NCBI GenBank assembly: GCA_009909035.1
Contig: JAAAOB010000156.1
Location: forward strand, 1-64,000
DNA from: Bacteroidota bacterium
GTDB taxonomy: Bacteria > Bacteroidota > Rhodothermia > Balneolales > Balneolaceae
Length of the DNA stretch: 64,000 nucleotides
Direction: 5' to 3'
Numbering within the stretch: position 1 is the stretch's first letter; every line of letters begins with the position of its first letter. A program made the translations under genes and the position numbers. The notes under the pieces were generated by a model that made no database searches, was not told the DNA's origin, and worked only from the letters and a program-made list of their open reading frames with translations. Shown piece after piece: positions 63,095-64,000 of this stretch.

Positions 63095-64000
63095 TTAATA
63101 CAACAGCTCGTCCAGGTTAGTTTCATATATCACAACAGCCGGGTAGGAATTGTCATAATATGAATTTGCTACATATAACCTATTCTTATCATCAAGATAC
63201 ATTGGCTTTGCTGCTGAATACTTGTTGTTTCTCGTCCATTGTACGGGTGATTCAACCAATGAAGAGGAGGTAAGGAGTTCGCCTTTTATGGAATATATGT
63301 TTAAATGTGTCCGAAGACTTTGGCCTTCAAAATAAGTAATGAATTGAAGAAGGAATTTATCATTAGCAACCAATCCAAAGTTGGCCCCTTTTCTTTTATA
63401 AATAAAATTATTTCCAAACCCTGATTTTGTAGCAAACCCTGTTGTTTTATCATCTAAAAGTGCAGTACGATCTTCCCAATTGTACAGTGTGTAAAAGTCA
63501 GAGTCTAATGAACCTGCAATTTCTACAGATTGATCCGTCATATGATAGTAAAGAATTACCCCGGTGTATACCGAAGGTGTTATTGCAATTACATTATCAC
63601 CCATTAATGTGGAATAGTACATTGATGTAGAAATTCTCTGTTCAAATGTTTTTGACCGATCAAATAAATAATGAAACACATTTAAGTGAGAAACATTTTT
63701 TGGCGAAAAATTTTTGTCAAATTCGTGCAGCAGGTTACCCGTATCATCTGATTCTATGAGGGATCGAAACCCGATCAGATAATCATCCGTTTTGATTGCC
63801 GGATAAATAAATTGCAAATCGACCATCTCATCAAGATCTATCGGGAATGTGCCGATTAACTGGCTATCCGGACTAAAAATTGATACCCGGGACTGATGCC
63901 GGTCGAGAACAATCAAATTGTCATTGTGATCTATTGAAAAGTGCGTAATCTCAGAAAACTCTCCGGGGCCACGGCCTCTCATTCCTATTTGATTTATATA
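63095..64000 (-). CDS. 6-bladed beta-propeller protein, 5' end outside the window
   Basis: At least 301 residues. The frame stays open to the window edge (YINQIG then MRGRGPGEFSEITHFSIDHN), so the ATG at 63982 is internal. The I-G-x-x-G-x-G-P-G-E-F motif, then DNLIVLDRHQSRVSIFSPDS, is typical of the 6-bladed beta-propeller proteins (BF3886-like) frequent in Bacteroidota. These are usually lipoproteins or secreted and of unknown role. Later blades include KNRLYVANSYYDNSYPAVVI. The missing N-terminus probably carries the signal peptide. Confidence 0.8.
   Translation of the reverse strand, partial: YINQIGMRGRGPGEFSEITHFSIDHNDNLIVLDRHQSRVSIFSPDSQLIGTFPIDLDEMVDLQFIYPAIKTDDYLIGFRSLIESDDTGNLLHEFDKNFSPKNVSHLNVFHYLFDRSKTFEQRISTSMYYSTLMGDNVIAITPSVYTGVILYYHMTDQSVEIAGSLDSDFYTLYNWEDRTALLDDKTTGFATKSGFGNNFIYKRKGANFGLVANDKFLLQFITYFEGQSLRTHLNIYSIKGELLTSSSLVESPVQWTRNNKYSAAKPMYLDDKNRLYVANSYYDNSYPAVVIYETNLDELLY

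Noticed and set aside
1-64000. tRNA, rRNA, CRISPR array or prophage
   Set aside because: No cloverleaf-like sequence with a TTC-arm, no regularly spaced repeats, and no phage structural or integrase gene was recognised by eye.

Overview
The window looks like chromosome from a Gram-negative, aerobic, probably marine or saline bacterium of the Bacteroidota/Balneolota/Rhodothermota group. This is an inference from gene content: a TonB receptor with an N-terminal CarboxypepD_reg-like domain, a DUF4293 protein, a GldB-related fragment, a 7TM-AraC regulator, many short lipoproteins and a 6-bladed beta-propeller protein. Balneolaceae-like is my best guess. No rRNA, tRNA, CRISPR array, prophage or complete insertion sequence was recognised.

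Region 1 (1-11.4 kb) is accessory and by eye more AT-rich. It holds a VOC protein, a GldB-like metallopeptidase fragment, an S41 peptidase with its 7TM-AraC regulator, a GAF/sigma-54 activator, a small beta-rich protein paired with a divergent M24 pita-bread protein, and three decaying or intact toxin-antitoxin modules. These are Doc with a nonsense-mutated antitoxin, PIN/RHH, and a frameshifted Fic with a convergent VbhA-like ORF. Short TAAC...GTTA sequences recur around these modules and resemble integron attC sites or degraded cassette junctions.

Region 2 (11.4-21 kb, minus strand) is an iron/siderophore-type block: lipoprotein, TonB-dependent receptor, PepSY-TM protein, amidohydrolase and outer-membrane barrel, followed upstream by an acetolactate synthase-like enzyme. 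Region 3 (21-31.3 kb) has an ECF sigma pair, a mercury operon (ArsR regulator, MerA, MerF-like), an SbtA/SbtB bicarbonate-transport pair, a frameshifted glycosyltransferase, a quinone-oxidoreductase-like enzyme and a metzincin lipoprotein. Region 4 (31.6-40.4 kb) is a TetR-TolC-adaptor-RND efflux operon, then DUF4293 and EamA proteins.

Region 5 (40.7-52.5 kb) is dense in regulation. After an MltF-like lytic transglycosylase come a STAS antagonist, HATPase switch kinase and SpoIIE phosphatase operon, a SPOR lipoprotein, an orphan ABC ATPase, a histidine kinase, a FliA/WhiG-type sigma factor, an NtrC-type activator and a possible FlgM-like protein, with long structured spacers. No flagellar structural genes are visible. 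Region 6 (52.5-64 kb) mixes metabolic genes (a cystathionine gamma-synthase-type PLP enzyme, a class IV aminotransferase, an AbgT transporter), an HAF-repeat lipoprotein and long gene-free stretches packed with palindromic dispersed repeats. It ends in a beta-propeller gene that runs off the window.

The least conventional items are the toxin-antitoxin and attC-like region, the MITE-like elements with GAGGCTGT termini, the mosaic palindromic repeats at 58.2-58.9 kb, the nested hairpins at 49.7-49.8 kb, and the RND pump with an enlarged central membrane domain.
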